DNA of 64,000 bases from assembly GCF_003350475.1 (NCBI RefSeq), contig NZ_QQAV01000002.1, forward strand, positions 62,001 to 126,000, read 5' to 3'. Positions 8,816 to 18,359 of the stretch are shown piece by piece. Source of the stretch: Pseudacidovorax intermedius (GTDB taxonomy: Bacteria > Pseudomonadota > Gammaproteobacteria > Burkholderiales > Burkholderiaceae_C). The position numbers and the translations under genes are program-made. A model generated the notes under the pieces. That model saw only the letters and a program-made list of their open reading frames with translations, did not search any database and was not told the DNA's origin. How positions within the stretch are numbered: position 1 is the first letter of the stretch; each line of letters starts with the position of its first letter.

Positions 8816-11014
8816 GTGCGCGCGCCCCGTTCGAACGCGGCGGCCTGGTCGTGCATCGCGATCGGGCTCGTCGCCTATGGGCTGCTGCCCTGGTATGCGA
8901 TCCAGGACACCAGCTGGTGGCAGGCGCTGCCCGGCATCTGGCGTGAAGGCGATGCGGCCAACGGCCTGATCCAGGCTGCGAAGCAGGGGCGGCCCTGGCT
9001 CTTCGCGGGCCTGAGCGGGCTGGTGCTGTGCATGGTGGGCGCAAGCCGCGCACCCGGCCGCGCCCAGGGCCGCTGGTGGCTGGCGGGTGGTGGCCTCGGT
9101 GCGCTGGCGCTGGCCGTGTCGGGCCTGGCCATCGGCGCACGCGGCTGGAGCTTCGCCGCACTCAACACGCTGTTCGGCGAACTGCAGGTCAACCAGTTCG
9201 GCATCGGCATCGGCGGCATCGTCGTCTTTTCCATGCTGGTCGTGCTGGCCGCATTCGGGCTTGCGCGCCTGGGCTTCTTCCGCGGCGACCTGTTCGTCTC
9301 CGCGGCTGTGGTGGGCTGCGGGCTGGTGCTGCTCATGTTCATCGGCTGGCCCGTGGGCAAGGCACTGTCCGCGGCCTTCTTCGACGAGGACGGACATGCC
9401 TCGCTCGCCGCCTTCGGCGCGCGGGTGTTCACCGAGCGCATCTGGGGCCTGGGCTGCGTCGCCGGCGGCACGAGCTGCGGCGTGGCCTGGAACACGCTGT
9501 TGCTGGCCCTGCTGACGGCCGCTGGCACCACCTTCCTCGGCACGCTGATCGCGCTGATGGCCGAGCGTGGCGCGCGCCGCTGGCAGGGGCCGCTCAAGGT
9601 GGTGGCGTTGCTGCCCATCATCACGCCGCCCTTCGTGGTGGGCCTGGGCCTGATCCTGCTGTTCGGCCGCGCGGGTGTGGTCAACCAGGCGCTGGAAACG
9701 TGGTTCGGCATTCCGGCCACGCGCTGGTTCTACGGCCTGCCGGGCATCCTCACGGCGCAGCTCTTCGCCTTCACGCCCATCGCCTTCATGATCATGCGCG
9801 GCGTGGTGCAGGGCATCGCGCCCAGCCTGGAAGAGGCGGCGCTGATGCTGCGGGCCGACCGCTGGCACACCTTCCGCACCGTGACGCTGCCGCTGCTCAA
9901 GCCGGGGCTGGCCAATGCCTTCCTGGTGGGCTTCATCGAGAGCATCGCGGACTTCGGCAACCCCGTGGTGGTGGGCGGCCAGTATTCGGTGCTCTCCACC
10001 GACATCTTCTTCGCCATCGTGGGCGCGCAGTACGACCAGGGCCGGGCCGCCTCGCTGGCCTGGGTGCTGACCCTCTTCGCGCTGCTGGTGTTCGCAGTGC
10101 AGCGTGGCCTGCTGGGCCGGCAGAACTTCACCACCGTCAGCGGCAAGGGCGATGCCGGCGTGCCCATGCCCCTGCCCACGGGCGTGCTGCGCACGGTGCA
10201 GTGCGTGGCGCTGCCGTGGATCGGCTTCACCGTGGTGGTGTACCTGTTCGCCTTCGCGGGCGGCTTCGTGCAGACCTGGGGACGCGACTACACGCTGACG
10301 CTGCAGCACTTCCGCACCGCCTTCTCGCTGGAGTGGGGCCAGTTCGGGCTGGTGTGGGCTGGCACGGCCTGGAATTCGCTGTGGACCACGCTCAAGCTGG
10401 CGGGCCTGTCGGCGCCGCTGACCGCGGCGCTGGGCCTGCTGATCGCCTGGCTGCTGGCGCGCAACGAGTTCAAGGGCCAGGGTGCCTTCGAGTTCGCCGC
10501 GTTGCTGGCCTTCGCGATTCCCGGCACGGTGCTGGGCGTGAGCTACATCCTGGCCTTCAACGTGCCGCCGCTGGAGCTCACGGGCACGGGCCTGGTCATC
10601 GTGCTGTGCTTCATGTTCCGCAACCTGCCGGTGGGCGTGCGGGCGGGCACGGCCGCCTTCAAGCAGCTCGACCGCTCGCTGGACGAGGCCTCGCTGATGC
10701 TGCGCGCCTCCACCGCGCAGACGCTGCTGCACGTGGTGCTGCCGCTGCTCAAGCCGGCGCTGGTGGCCGCGCTGGTCTACAGCTTCGTGCGGGCCATGAC
10801 CACGGTGAGCGCGGTGATCTTCCTGGTCACGGCCGAGAACGAGCTGGCCACCACCTACATCATCGGCCGCGTGGGCAACGGCGACTACGGCGTGGCGCTG
10901 GCGTACTGCACGGTGCTGATCGTGCTGATGTCGCTGGCCATCGCGCTGATCCAGCTGCTGGTCGGCGAGCGCCGTCTGGGGCGCCGCAAGGTAGCCCAAC
11001 CTGTCGCCGCATGA
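8816..11014 (+). CDS. Fused double-domain ABC permease (FbpB/AfuB type)
   Basis: A 732-residue inner-membrane permease containing two BPD_transp_1 domains in tandem, each with an EAA loop ('SLEEAALMLRADRWHTFRTV' near residue 340 and 'SLDEASLMLRASTAQTLLHV' near 622). The fused arrangement is usual for the iron/phosphonate/thiamine subgroup. The GTG start at 8816 directly abuts the stop of the binding-protein gene, so translational coupling is expected. The N-terminal ~220 residues add several membrane helices before the first permease domain. Partner ATPase is the next gene. Confidence 0.9.
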   Translation: MRAPRSNAAAWSCIAIGLVAYGLLPWYAIQDTSWWQALPGIWREGDAANGLIQAAKQGRPWLFAGLSGLVLCMVGASRAPGRAQGRWWLAGGGLGALALAVSGLAIGARGWSFAALNTLFGELQVNQFGIGIGGIVVFSMLVVLAAFGLARLGFFRGDLFVSAAVVGCGLVLLMFIGWPVGKALSAAFFDEDGHASLAAFGARVFTERIWGLGCVAGGTSCGVAWNTLLLALLTAAGTTFLGTLIALMAERGARRWQGPLKVVALLPIITPPFVVGLGLILLFGRAGVVNQALETWFGIPATRWFYGLPGILTAQLFAFTPIAFMIMRGVVQGIAPSLEEAALMLRADRWHTFRTVTLPLLKPGLANAFLVGFIESIADFGNPVVVGGQYSVLSTDIFFAIVGAQYDQGRAASLAWVLTLFALLVFAVQRGLLGRQNFTTVSGKGDAGVPMPLPTGVLRTVQCVALPWIGFTVVVYLFAFAGGFVQTWGRDYTLTLQHFRTAFSLEWGQFGLVWAGTAWNSLWTTLKLAGLSAPLTAALGLLIAWLLARNEFKGQGAFEFAALLAFAIPGTVLGVSYILAFNVPPLELTGTGLVIVLCFMFRNLPVGVRAGTAAFKQLDRSLDEASLMLRASTAQTLLHVVLPLLKPALVAALVYSFVRAMTTVSAVIFLVTAENELATTYIIGRVGNGDYGVALAYCTVLIVLMSLAIALIQLLVGERRLGRRKVAQPVAA

Positions 11015-11045
11015 AGCGCGCAAGAGAAACACGGAACACGCACAG

Positions 11046-12095
11046 ATGAGCGACGGCATCGAATTTCGCAACGTCACCAAGCGCTACGGCAGCGACGCCA
11101 ATGCGCCGCTGGCGGTCAAGGGCATCAGCTTCGAGGTGCCCAAGGGCACGCTGACCACCATCCTCGGCCCCTCGGGCTGCGGCAAGACCACCACGCTGCG
11201 CATGATTGCGGGGCTGGAGTCGCCCACCTCGGGCCAGATCCTCATGGGCGGGCGCGACGTCACCACGCTCGGTCCGGCCGAGCGCAACGTGTCGATGATG
11301 TTCCAGAGCTACGCGCTCTTTCCGCACATGAACGTCATCGAGAACGTGGCCTACGGCCTGCGCATGAGTCGGGTCGCCAAGGCCGAAGCGGCCACGCGCG
11401 CCCGCGAGGCGCTGCGCGGCGTCGGGCTGGTGGGTTTCGACGAACGCCTGCCCAGCGAGCTGTCCGGCGGCCAGCAGCAGCGCGTGGCCCTGGCGCGCGC
11501 GCTGGTGCTGGAGCCGGCGGTGCTGCTCTTCGACGAGCCGCTGTCCAACCTGGACGCACGCCTGCGCCGCGAGATGCGCGAGGAGATCCGCGCCATCCAG
11601 CAGCGCCTGCAGCTCACGGTGGCCTACGTCACGCACGACCAGGGCGAGGCGCTGGCGGTGAGCGACCAGATCATCGTGATGGACCATGGCGTGATTGCCC
11701 AGCGCGGCACGCCCCAGACGCTCTACAACCAGCCCGAGAGCGAATTCGTGGCCGGCTTCATGGGCGAGGCCATGGTCTTCGCCGCCGAGGTCGAAGCCGA
11801 TGGCCGCGTGCGCTTGGGCCCGCTCGCCCTGGTGCCGCCGCGCGCGCTGGCACCTGGCCCGGTGAAGGTCGCGGTGCGGCCCGAGGCCTGGCGCATCGGC
11901 GCGGCCGATGGGCTGCCCGCCACCTGCATCAAGGCGGCCTACCTGGGTCATGGCTACGACTACGGCTTCAAGACCGAGCTCGGCGAACTGTTCGTCGTCT
12001 CGAATGACGCGTTGCAGCCGCTGCGCCCCGGGGACACCACCGTGCTGTCGCTGGGCATGCAGGGCGTCTCGGTCGTGCAGGCTCGCGCTGGCTGA
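11046..12095 (+). CDS. FbpC/PotA-type ABC transporter ATP-binding protein
   Basis: A 349-residue ATPase of the CUT1/Fe(III) type: Walker A 'GPSGCGKTT' (about 40-48), Q-loop 'MMFQSYALFPHM', signature 'LSGGQQQRV', Walker B 'VLLFDEPLSNLDA', switch 'YVTHDQGEA', then a C-terminal TOBE-like regulatory domain (about 245-349). It lies 31 bp after the fused permease and completes the importer. The substrate follows the binding protein and is unknown. Confidence 0.92.
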   Translation: MSDGIEFRNVTKRYGSDANAPLAVKGISFEVPKGTLTTILGPSGCGKTTTLRMIAGLESPTSGQILMGGRDVTTLGPAERNVSMMFQSYALFPHMNVIENVAYGLRMSRVAKAEAATRAREALRGVGLVGFDERLPSELSGGQQQRVALARALVLEPAVLLFDEPLSNLDARLRREMREEIRAIQQRLQLTVAYVTHDQGEALAVSDQIIVMDHGVIAQRGTPQTLYNQPESEFVAGFMGEAMVFAAEVEADGRVRLGPLALVPPRALAPGPVKVAVRPEAWRIGAADGLPATCIKAAYLGHGYDYGFKTELGELFVVSNDALQPLRPGDTTVLSLGMQGVSVVQARAG

Positions 12096-12185
12096 ACGGC
12101 GTCCTTCCTTCCGCTTCTTCATCGCTTCGTCATCCGGGCCGGCCAGCATGCGCGGTTCCGTACAACGAAGCATTGGGGAAGCGCC

Positions 12186-14138
12186 ATGGATCGACACATG
12201 ATCGGCACACTCGCGGCCGCCCTCTGCCTGGGCCTGTCGGCCTGCGGCGGCGGATCGTCCACCCTGCAGCTCGGTAGCGCCACGCCGGCGGCAGCTGCAC
12301 CGGCACCTGCGCCTGCAGCCAGGCCCGCGCCGGCACCGCTGGAGCTGACACTGCTGCACATCAACGACCACCATTCCAACCTGGCTACCAAGACGCGCAC
12401 GCTGCAGCTGCAGGCGGGCGATGCCACGCGCAGCACGGTGAGCGTCGAGGCTGCGGGCTTTCCGCGCGTGACGGCCGCCATCAACCAATTGGCGGCCGGC
12501 AAGGCCAACGTTCTCAAGCTGCATGCGGGCGATGCGCTCACCGGCACGCTGTTCTTCAACCGTGCCGGCGCCGACGGCGAGGCCGACGCAGCGCTGATGA
12601 ACACCGTCTGCTTCGACGCCTTCACGCTGGGCAACCACGAGTTCGACAAGGGCGACGCGGGGCTGAAGAACTTCCTGGACCTGCTGCGCCAGGGCAATTG
12701 CAAGACGCCTGCGCTGAGCGCCAACGTCAACTTCGGGGGCGGCTCCGCCCTCAACCCTTCGCGCGCACCGGGCGCCGTGCAGCGCTCCACCGTGGTCGAG
12801 CGCGGTGGGCAAAAGATCGGCATCGTCGGCCTGACCATCGCAGGCAAGACCAAGGCCTCCTCCAGCCCCGACGCCGACACCACCTTCGAGGACGAGACCA
12901 CCGCTGCCCAGCGCGAGATCGACCGCCTGCGCGCCCAGGGCATCGACAAGATCGTGCTGACGAGCCACATCGGCTACGAGTACGACCTGCAGGTGGCCAA
13001 GGCCCTGTCAGGCGTGGACGTGGTGGTGGGCGGCGATTCGCACACGCTGCTCGGGCCGGACGCGCTGAACACGCTGGGCGTGGGCTCACCCGCCGGCGCC
13101 TACCCGACGCAGATCACCAACAAGGACGGCAGGCGGGTCTGCGTGGTGCAGGCCTGGGAATACGCGCAGGTGGTGGGCGAGCTCAAGGTCAGCTTCGACG
13201 CCAACGGCGACGTCACGGCCTGCAGCGGCACGCCGCATGTGCTGGTGGGCGACAACTACACGCTCGCCGGCAAGGCGCCCACCGATGCGCAGCGGAGCGC
13301 GATCCAGGCCGACGTCGCAGCCACCAACGGGCTGCTCTACACCGTGGCGCCCGATGCCAGCGCCAGCGCCGTGCTCAAGCCCTTCGCTGACCGCATCGAG
13401 GTCTTCAACAAGACCGACGTGGCCGTGGCGGTCGACGAGCTGTGCTCGCGCCGCGTGCCGGGCGGCGCCGGCACGGTCGACTATTCGCGCTCCAGCAGCA
13501 CCTGCAACACGCTCGGCAGCGTGTCGCTGCGTGGCGGCGACATCCAGCAGCTGGTGGCGCAGGCCTACCTGGAGGTGGCGCAGAAGAAGTACGGCGGCGC
13601 CGACATCTCGCTGCAGAGCGGCGGCGGCGTGCGCATTCCGCTGGTGCCCGGCAAGGTGACGGCGGCGCAGGTGATCCAGGTGCTGCCCTTCGGCAACATG
13701 CTGTTCCGCCTGGACATCAGCGGCGCCGAGGTGAAGGCCATGCTGGAGGACGGCCTCGATGCCGTCTATGGCACGGGCGGCACCACCGGCCCCTATCCCT
13801 ATACCGGCGGCCTGCGCTTCGACGTCGATGCACGCCTGGCCAAGGGCGCCCGCGCCAGCAACATCGAGGTGCGCGATGCGAAGACCAGTGCCTGGGTCGC
13901 GCTGGATGCCAGCAAGACCTACAAGCTGTTCGTGCTGAGCTTCAATGCCACTGGCGGCGATGGCTATAAGACGCTGGCTGCCGTGCCGGCTGCCCGGCGC
14001 CTAGACATCGGCGTGCTCGATGCCGATGTCTTCCTCGACTACATCCAGTCGCAGGCCAAGGACGCGACCACCGGCCTGCCGGCGCTGAAGAAGCTGCCGA
14101 CGGATCTCTACAGCACCAAGACCTACCAGGCCCCCTAA
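12186..14138 (+). CDS. Bifunctional metallophosphatase/5'-nucleotidase lipoprotein (UshA family)
   Basis: A 650-residue exported enzyme. The N-terminus carries a lipobox, LSAC with the lipidated Cys20, followed by a flexible Ala/Pro linker. The metallophosphatase domain (about 55-330) shows the ligands 'LHINDHHSN', 'GNHEFDKGD' and 'GGDSHTLL'; the C-terminal 5'-nucleotidase domain (about 400-640) contains 'SGGGVRIPL' and a late 'FNATGGDGY' ring-stacking loop. Family role: periplasmic dephosphorylation of nucleotides or sugar nucleotides to release phosphate and nucleosides. It follows the phosphate/iron-type importer by 90 bp, but a functional link is only inferred. Confidence 0.92.
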   Translation: MDRHMIGTLAAALCLGLSACGGGSSTLQLGSATPAAAAPAPAPAARPAPAPLELTLLHINDHHSNLATKTRTLQLQAGDATRSTVSVEAAGFPRVTAAINQLAAGKANVLKLHAGDALTGTLFFNRAGADGEADAALMNTVCFDAFTLGNHEFDKGDAGLKNFLDLLRQGNCKTPALSANVNFGGGSALNPSRAPGAVQRSTVVERGGQKIGIVGLTIAGKTKASSSPDADTTFEDETTAAQREIDRLRAQGIDKIVLTSHIGYEYDLQVAKALSGVDVVVGGDSHTLLGPDALNTLGVGSPAGAYPTQITNKDGRRVCVVQAWEYAQVVGELKVSFDANGDVTACSGTPHVLVGDNYTLAGKAPTDAQRSAIQADVAATNGLLYTVAPDASASAVLKPFADRIEVFNKTDVAVAVDELCSRRVPGGAGTVDYSRSSSTCNTLGSVSLRGGDIQQLVAQAYLEVAQKKYGGADISLQSGGGVRIPLVPGKVTAAQVIQVLPFGNMLFRLDISGAEVKAMLEDGLDAVYGTGGTTGPYPYTGGLRFDVDARLAKGARASNIEVRDAKTSAWVALDASKTYKLFVLSFNATGGDGYKTLAAVPAARRLDIGVLDADVFLDYIQSQAKDATTGLPALKKLPTDLYSTKTYQAP

Positions 14139-14147
14139 AAAGGGAAG

Positions 14148-14265
14148 CCCCCCCATGCCGCTTCGCGGCTCCCCCCTCCCTGGCGCCTCCGGCTTGGAGG
14201 GGGGCGCACCCGGAGGCCTGGCAAATCCAGTTCCTCGGGTGCCCGGCATGGCCTGCTCCGCGGCC
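14148..14265 (-). repeat. Dispersed ~115-bp intergenic repeat, copy 1
   Basis: Read on the minus strand this block starts GGCCGCGGAGCAGGCCATGCC, then runs through a 'GGAACTGGATTTGCCAGGCC' stretch and 'GTGCGCCCCCC' to a C/G homopolymer-flanked tail. A second copy in opposite orientation lies at 38980-39090. The two share their first 21 bases exactly and most of the next 50. The block also contains local palindromes (e.g. CGGAGGC/GCCTCCG around 14185-14215). It is non-coding and sits between the nucleotidase and zwf. Confidence 0.75.
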
Positions 14266-14283
14266 ATTGGATCTTTGATGAAG

Positions 14284-14321
14284 GAAGAAGGCCCGGCGCT
14301 CGACGCGGCCGGGCCTTCTTC
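14284..14321. terminator. Bidirectional terminator between the nucleotidase and zwf
   Basis: A perfect 14-bp inverted repeat, 14284-14297 with 14308-14321 (GAAGAAGGCCCGGC and its complement), has a 10-nt loop and T/C-rich 3' sides on both strands. It lies between two converging genes, 146 bp after the nucleotidase stop and 21 bp beyond the zwf stop. Confidence 0.85.
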
Positions 14322-14341
14322 GTTGAGCGAGCGACCAGCGC

Positions 14342-15808
14342 CTACTGCTCTTCGCTCCACGCCAGCCCGTCGCGCGCAATCATGGCGCTGCTCGCGCTCG
14401 GGCCCCAGGTGCCGGCGGCGTAGGGGCGGGGGCCGCTGTCGTTCTGCCAAGCCTCGATCAGCGGCTCCACCCAGCGCCAGGCCTCTTCCTGCTCGTCGCT
14501 GCGCACGAAGAGGTTGAGCCGGCCGTCGATCACGTCCAGCAGCAGCCGCTCGTAGGCGCCCACGCGCTCGGTGCCGAAGCGCTGGCCGAAGTCCAGGTCC
14601 AACTGCACGGTGGCCAGCGGCTGCGTGCCGTCGCCACTGCGCTTGCGGCTGTTCTGGGCCTGCGCCAGCAGGTGCAGCTCCAGCCCGTCCTTGGGCTGCA
14701 GGTTGATCACCAGCTTGTTGGCACTGGCGCCGGCCGGCGCGCGGAAGATGGCGTGCGGCGTGGGCTTGAAGTTGACTTCGATGCGCGCATCGCGCGAGGC
14801 CAGGCGCTTGCCGGTGCGGATGTAGAAGGGCACGCCGGCCCAGCGCCAGTTGGCGATCTCGGCGCGCAGGGCGACGAAGGTCTCGGTGCGGCTGGCCGGG
14901 TCGATGCCCGGCTCCTGCAGGTAGCCCTGCACCCGCTCGCCGTAGGCGGTGCCGGCGGTGTACTGGCCCCGTACCGCGTGCATGCCGATGGACTCGGGCG
15001 TCCAGGCTTTCAGCGATCGCAGCACCTTGAGCTTCTCGTCGCGCAGCGCGTCCGCATGGGCATTGATGGGCGGCTCCATTGCCACGGCGCATAACAGCTG
15101 CAGCGCATGGTTCTGCACCATGTCGCGCAGCGCGCCGGTCTGGTCGTAGAAGGCGCCGCGTTTTTCCACGCCCAGGTCCTCGGCGATGGTGATCTCGATG
15201 CTGGCGATGTATTCGCGGCGCCACAGCGGCTCGAACAGCGCGTTGCCGAAGCGCATGGCGAACAGGTTCTGCACCGAGGGCTTGCCCAGGTAGTGGTCGA
15301 TGCGGAAGACCTGTTCTTCCTTCAGCACGCGGCCCACGGCAGCGTTGATGGCGCGGTTGGAAGCCAGGTCATGGCCCAGCGGCTTCTCCAGCACCACGCG
15401 GGTCTTGGGGCCGCCCAGGCCGGCGGCGGCGATGCGCTCGACGGTCTGCGTGAAGAGCGAGGGCGCGGTGGCGAGGTACATGACCACCGTGTCGGCATCG
15501 CGCTCCTGCAGCGTCTGCGCCAGGCGATCGTAGTCCGCCGGCTTGGACAGGTCCATGCGCAGGTAATGCAGCAGGTCGGCGAACTTCTCGAATTCCTCCG
15601 GGCTGGGTCGCTTGGCGCCTTCCACCGCCTTGAAGCGGGACTGGATGAGCTCGCGGTACTGTGCATCCGACAGGTCGTCGCGTGCCACGCCGATGATGCG
15701 GCCACCGGCCGGCAGGCTGCCGTGGCGGAAGGCCTGGAAGAGAGCGGGCATCAGCTTGCGCCAGGCCAGGTCGCCGGTGCCGCCGAAAAGAACGAGGTCG
15801 AAACTCAT
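14342..15808 (-). CDS. zwf: Glucose-6-phosphate 1-dehydrogenase
   Basis: A 488-residue enzyme that oxidises glucose 6-phosphate to 6-phosphogluconolactone with reduction of NAD(P), the entry to the oxidative pentose phosphate and Entner-Doudoroff routes. The N-terminal nucleotide-binding segment 'VLFGGTGDLAWRKL' and the active-site signature 'RIDHYLGK' (about residues 175-182, with the catalytic His and Lys) are intact. ATG 15808 gives the usual 'MSFDLVLFG' start. Length equals the family's. It faces away from the HAD gene, with 110 bp between them, and lies near tal and pgi, which are on the other strand. Confidence 0.96.
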   Translation of the reverse strand: MSFDLVLFGGTGDLAWRKLMPALFQAFRHGSLPAGGRIIGVARDDLSDAQYRELIQSRFKAVEGAKRPSPEEFEKFADLLHYLRMDLSKPADYDRLAQTLQERDADTVVMYLATAPSLFTQTVERIAAAGLGGPKTRVVLEKPLGHDLASNRAINAAVGRVLKEEQVFRIDHYLGKPSVQNLFAMRFGNALFEPLWRREYIASIEITIAEDLGVEKRGAFYDQTGALRDMVQNHALQLLCAVAMEPPINAHADALRDEKLKVLRSLKAWTPESIGMHAVRGQYTAGTAYGERVQGYLQEPGIDPASRTETFVALRAEIANWRWAGVPFYIRTGKRLASRDARIEVNFKPTPHAIFRAPAGASANKLVINLQPKDGLELHLLAQAQNSRKRSGDGTQPLATVQLDLDFGQRFGTERVGAYERLLLDVIDGRLNLFVRSDEQEEAWRWVEPLIEAWQNDSGPRPYAAGTWGPSASSAMIARDGLAWSEEQ

Positions 15809-15918
15809 GGGGCAGAACATGCGCGCCGCGCGCGCGGTGGATGCGGGGCTCCGACTGTAAGCGCACCCGCGAGGCGCCCTGCGTGCCACTGGGCGAGGGT
15901 CGGAGGGACAATCGCGCC

Positions 15919-16557
15919 ATGAACCTGGTTTTCGATCTCGGCGGCGTGCTCATCGACTGGCAGCCTGCCGATCACCTGAAAAAGCATTTCCCGCAGCGTG
16001 CCACCGACGACGCCTCGGCCCATGCGCTGGTTCGGGCCTTCTTTCACCATCAGGACTGGCTGGACTTCGACGGCGGCTTGCGGGAAGCCGAGGACGTGGC
16101 GGCACGCACCGCCCAGCGCCTGCAGCTTCCGCCGGAGGCGGTTCGCGAACTGGTCGTGCCCTTGGGCGAGATCCTTCAGCCCGTGACCGTCACCGTCGAC
16201 ATGCTGGCCCGGTTGGCCGAGCAGCGCGATGCGGGCGCGCCGCTCAAGCTCTATTACCTCTCGAACATGCCGCTGCCCTACGCGCGGGCGCTGGAGCGTC
16301 GCCTGCCCGAGCTGTTCGGGCGCTTCGACGGTGGCGTGTTCTCGGGAGACGTCAAGCGCATCAAGCCGAACACCGAGATCTTCGAGCTGCTGGCGTGGCG
16401 CCATGGTCTGGTGCCTGCCGACACCCTGTTCATCGACGACTCGGTGCCGAACGTGGAGTCGGCGATGGCCCTGGGCTGGCAGGCGCTGCACTGCACCTCG
16501 CCGGCCGCACTCGCTGCGCAACTGCCGCGGATGGTGGACAAGGCGCTCGGCACCTGA
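15919..16557 (+). CDS. HAD-superfamily hydrolase (YihX-like phosphatase)
   Basis: A 212-residue haloacid-dehalogenase-type hydrolase. Motif I is 'VFDLGGVLIDW' (nucleophile Asp at about residue 6), motif II is 'YYLSNMP', motif III the Lys in 'DVKRIKPNTEIF', and motif IV 'LFIDDSVPNVESA'. The residue two after the nucleophile is Gly rather than Asp, as in the YihX/alpha-D-glucose-1-phosphatase group. The family dephosphorylates small sugar phosphates, which fits its place beside zwf, tal and pgi. GGAGGG lies 12 bases before the ATG. Confidence 0.85.
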   Translation: MNLVFDLGGVLIDWQPADHLKKHFPQRATDDASAHALVRAFFHHQDWLDFDGGLREAEDVAARTAQRLQLPPEAVRELVVPLGEILQPVTVTVDMLARLAEQRDAGAPLKLYYLSNMPLPYARALERRLPELFGRFDGGVFSGDVKRIKPNTEIFELLAWRHGLVPADTLFIDDSVPNVESAMALGWQALHCTSPAALAAQLPRMVDKALGT

Positions 16558-16570
16558 GCGCATGCCGCGG

Positions 16571-16599
16571 GCCTGAGCGCCTGCAGGGCCCGCTCAGGC
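16571..16599. terminator. Inverted repeat between convergent HAD and lipocalin genes
   Basis: A 9-bp perfect stem (16571-16579 GCCTGAGCG with 16591-16599 CGCTCAGGC) with an 11-nt loop overlaps the lipocalin stop codon. There is no T-tract, so intrinsic termination is uncertain. Confidence 0.4.
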
Positions 16600-17274
16600 G
16601 GGCGCGTCCTGCGCGCCGCTGCGCACGACCTGGTCGATGTCGAAGCCCAGCGTGCGGGCGTAGTCCAGTTCGGTGGCCAAGCTGGCCTCATCCAGGTGCT
16701 GCACGCGCGAGAGCACCCACAGGTAGTCGCGCTTGGGCGTGCCCACCAGCGCCACCTGGTAGTCGCGGTCGAGCTTCAGGATCCAGTAGTCGCCCCAAAC
16801 GACCGGAAGCCAGCGCAGCCATGCGGGGGCGAAGCTGACCGCCAGACGGCCGGCGCCGGGCAGGCCCGCCACGCGCACGGCGTGGGCGATGCCCACCGAC
16901 TCGTCCACCTGGCCGTCCTGCCGGACGCAGCGGTTGCGCACTTCGACAGTGCCGTCCGGCAGCGGGGTGTATTCAGCCGACACGGTGCCGCCGCAGGCCT
17001 TTTCGAAACGGTTGGGCAGCCGGGCCTGCTCATACCAGACACCGGCATAGCGCTTGAGGTCCACCGGCGCGACCACCTGGAGCGGCGCGCGCATCAACGG
17101 GGCTCCGTCCGCAGGGCCGGCGGGCAACTGCCGGCGGCGGGCCCACTTCAGGCCCGCCATGGCGGCGATTCCGCCCACGCAGAAGGCGGCTGCCAGCAGC
17201 GCGATGCGGTGGCTGGCGGCGTGGTCGTTGTCGAGGGCCTGGCTCTGGCTCAGGTCGTGGCCGGTACGGCTCAT
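16594..17274 (-). CDS. Membrane-anchored bacterial lipocalin (Blc family)
   Basis: A 226-residue protein whose C-terminal ~165 residues are a Blc-type lipocalin: the first conserved region is '[19 protein letters not shown]' (GxWYE motif, about 73-91), followed by '[20 protein letters not shown]' (second region). Bacterial lipocalins bind fatty acids or lysolipids at the outer membrane. Unlike Blc it has no lipobox: residues ~35-57 form a hydrophobic helix ending 'GLKWARRR', which would anchor it in the inner membrane with the barrel in the periplasm. ATG 17274 follows GGGAG. It converges with the HAD gene. Confidence 0.88.
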   Translation of the reverse strand: MSRTGHDLSQSQALDNDHAASHRIALLAAAFCVGGIAAMAGLKWARRRQLPAGPADGAPLMRAPLQVVAPVDLKRYAGVWYEQARLPNRFEKACGGTVSAEYTPLPDGTVEVRNRCVRQDGQVDESVGIAHAVRVAGLPGAGRLAVSFAPAWLRWLPVVWGDYWILKLDRDYQVALVGTPKRDYLWVLSRVQHLDEASLATELDYARTLGFDIDQVVRSGAQDAPA

Positions 17275-17405
17275 GGGGTCTCCCGGTGAGTGGATCGGAA
17301 CAGCATGACAACTTAGCGTTCCCTGCGCGCGCGGCCTGTCAGCCACCAGCCAAAAGCCGCGTGCGCACGCGGGTCGCGCCACAGTCGCGCGACATAATCG
17401 TTTGC

Positions 17406-18359
17406 ATGAACCAACTCGACGCCCTCCGCCAATGGACCACCGTGGTCGCCGACACCGGTGACTTCCACCAGCTCGCCCAGTTCAAGCCGCAGGACGCGAC
17501 CACCAACCCGTCGCTGATCCTCAAGGCGGTGCAGAAGTCCGAGTACCGGCCGCTGCTGGACGAAGCCCTGTCGCGCCACGCCGGCCGGCCGCTGGACGAG
17601 ATCGTCGACCGGCTGCTGGTGCGCTTCGGCTGCGAGATCCTGGCGCTGGTGCCGGGCCGGGTGTCGACCGAAGTGGACGCGCGCCTTTCCTTCGACACCA
17701 CGGCCACCGTGGCCCGCGCGCTGCGGCTGGTCGAGCTGTACAAGGCCGAGGGCGTCGACGTCGAGAAGCGACTGCTGATCAAGATCGCCGCCACCTGGGA
17801 AGGCATCGAGGCCGCGCGCGAGCTGGAGGCCCGCGGCATCCACACCAACCTGACGCTGCTGTTCTCCTTCGCCCAGGCCGTGGCCTGCGGCGCGGCGGGC
17901 GTGAAGCTCATCTCGCCCTTCGTGGGCCGGATCTACGACTGGTACAAGAAGAGTGCGGGCAGCAGCTGGGACGAGGCGGCCAGTTCCGGCGTCAACGATC
18001 CCGGCGTGAAGTCGGTGCGCCGCATCTTCGACTACTACAAGCGCCACGGCATCGCCACCGAGGTGATGGGCGCGAGCTTCCGCAATGTGGGCCAGATCGG
18101 TGCGCTGGCCGGCTGCGACCTGCTGACCATCAGCCCCGAGCTGCTGGCCGAGCTGGCCGCCAGCGAAGCACCGCTCGCGCTGGCGCTGGACGCCGCCGCG
18201 GCACGCGACCGCGCCGACATCCCGAAGGTCACGCTGGACGAGCCGGCCTTCCGCTTCGCGCTCAACGAAGACGCCATGGCCACCGAGAAGCTGGCCGAAG
18301 GCGTCCGCGGCTTCACGGCCGATGCGATCAAGCTCGACAAGCTGATGGGAGCCGCCTGA
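17406..18359 (+). CDS. tal: Transaldolase
   Basis: A 317-residue class I aldolase of the TalB type that transfers dihydroxyacetone units between sedoheptulose 7-phosphate and glyceraldehyde 3-phosphate in the pentose phosphate pathway. The Schiff-base lysine lies in '[12 protein letters not shown]' (about residues 124-135), and the early '[12 protein letters not shown]' and '[11 protein letters not shown]' signatures are intact. The gene overlaps pgi by one base (TGATG), so tal-pgi is a coupled pair. Confidence 0.96.
   Translation: MNQLDALRQWTTVVADTGDFHQLAQFKPQDATTNPSLILKAVQKSEYRPLLDEALSRHAGRPLDEIVDRLLVRFGCEILALVPGRVSTEVDARLSFDTTATVARALRLVELYKAEGVDVEKRLLIKIAATWEGIEAARELEARGIHTNLTLLFSFAQAVACGAAGVKLISPFVGRIYDWYKKSAGSSWDEAASSGVNDPGVKSVRRIFDYYKRHGIATEVMGASFRNVGQIGALAGCDLLTISPELLAELAASEAPLALALDAAAARDRADIPKVTLDEPAFRFALNEDAMATEKLAEGVRGFTADAIKLDKLMGAA

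Noticed and set aside
7529..11080. 1183-codon open frame on the minus strand
   Set aside because: Shadow frame opposite the ABC importer genes; composition is not protein-like and it crosses several real gene boundaries.
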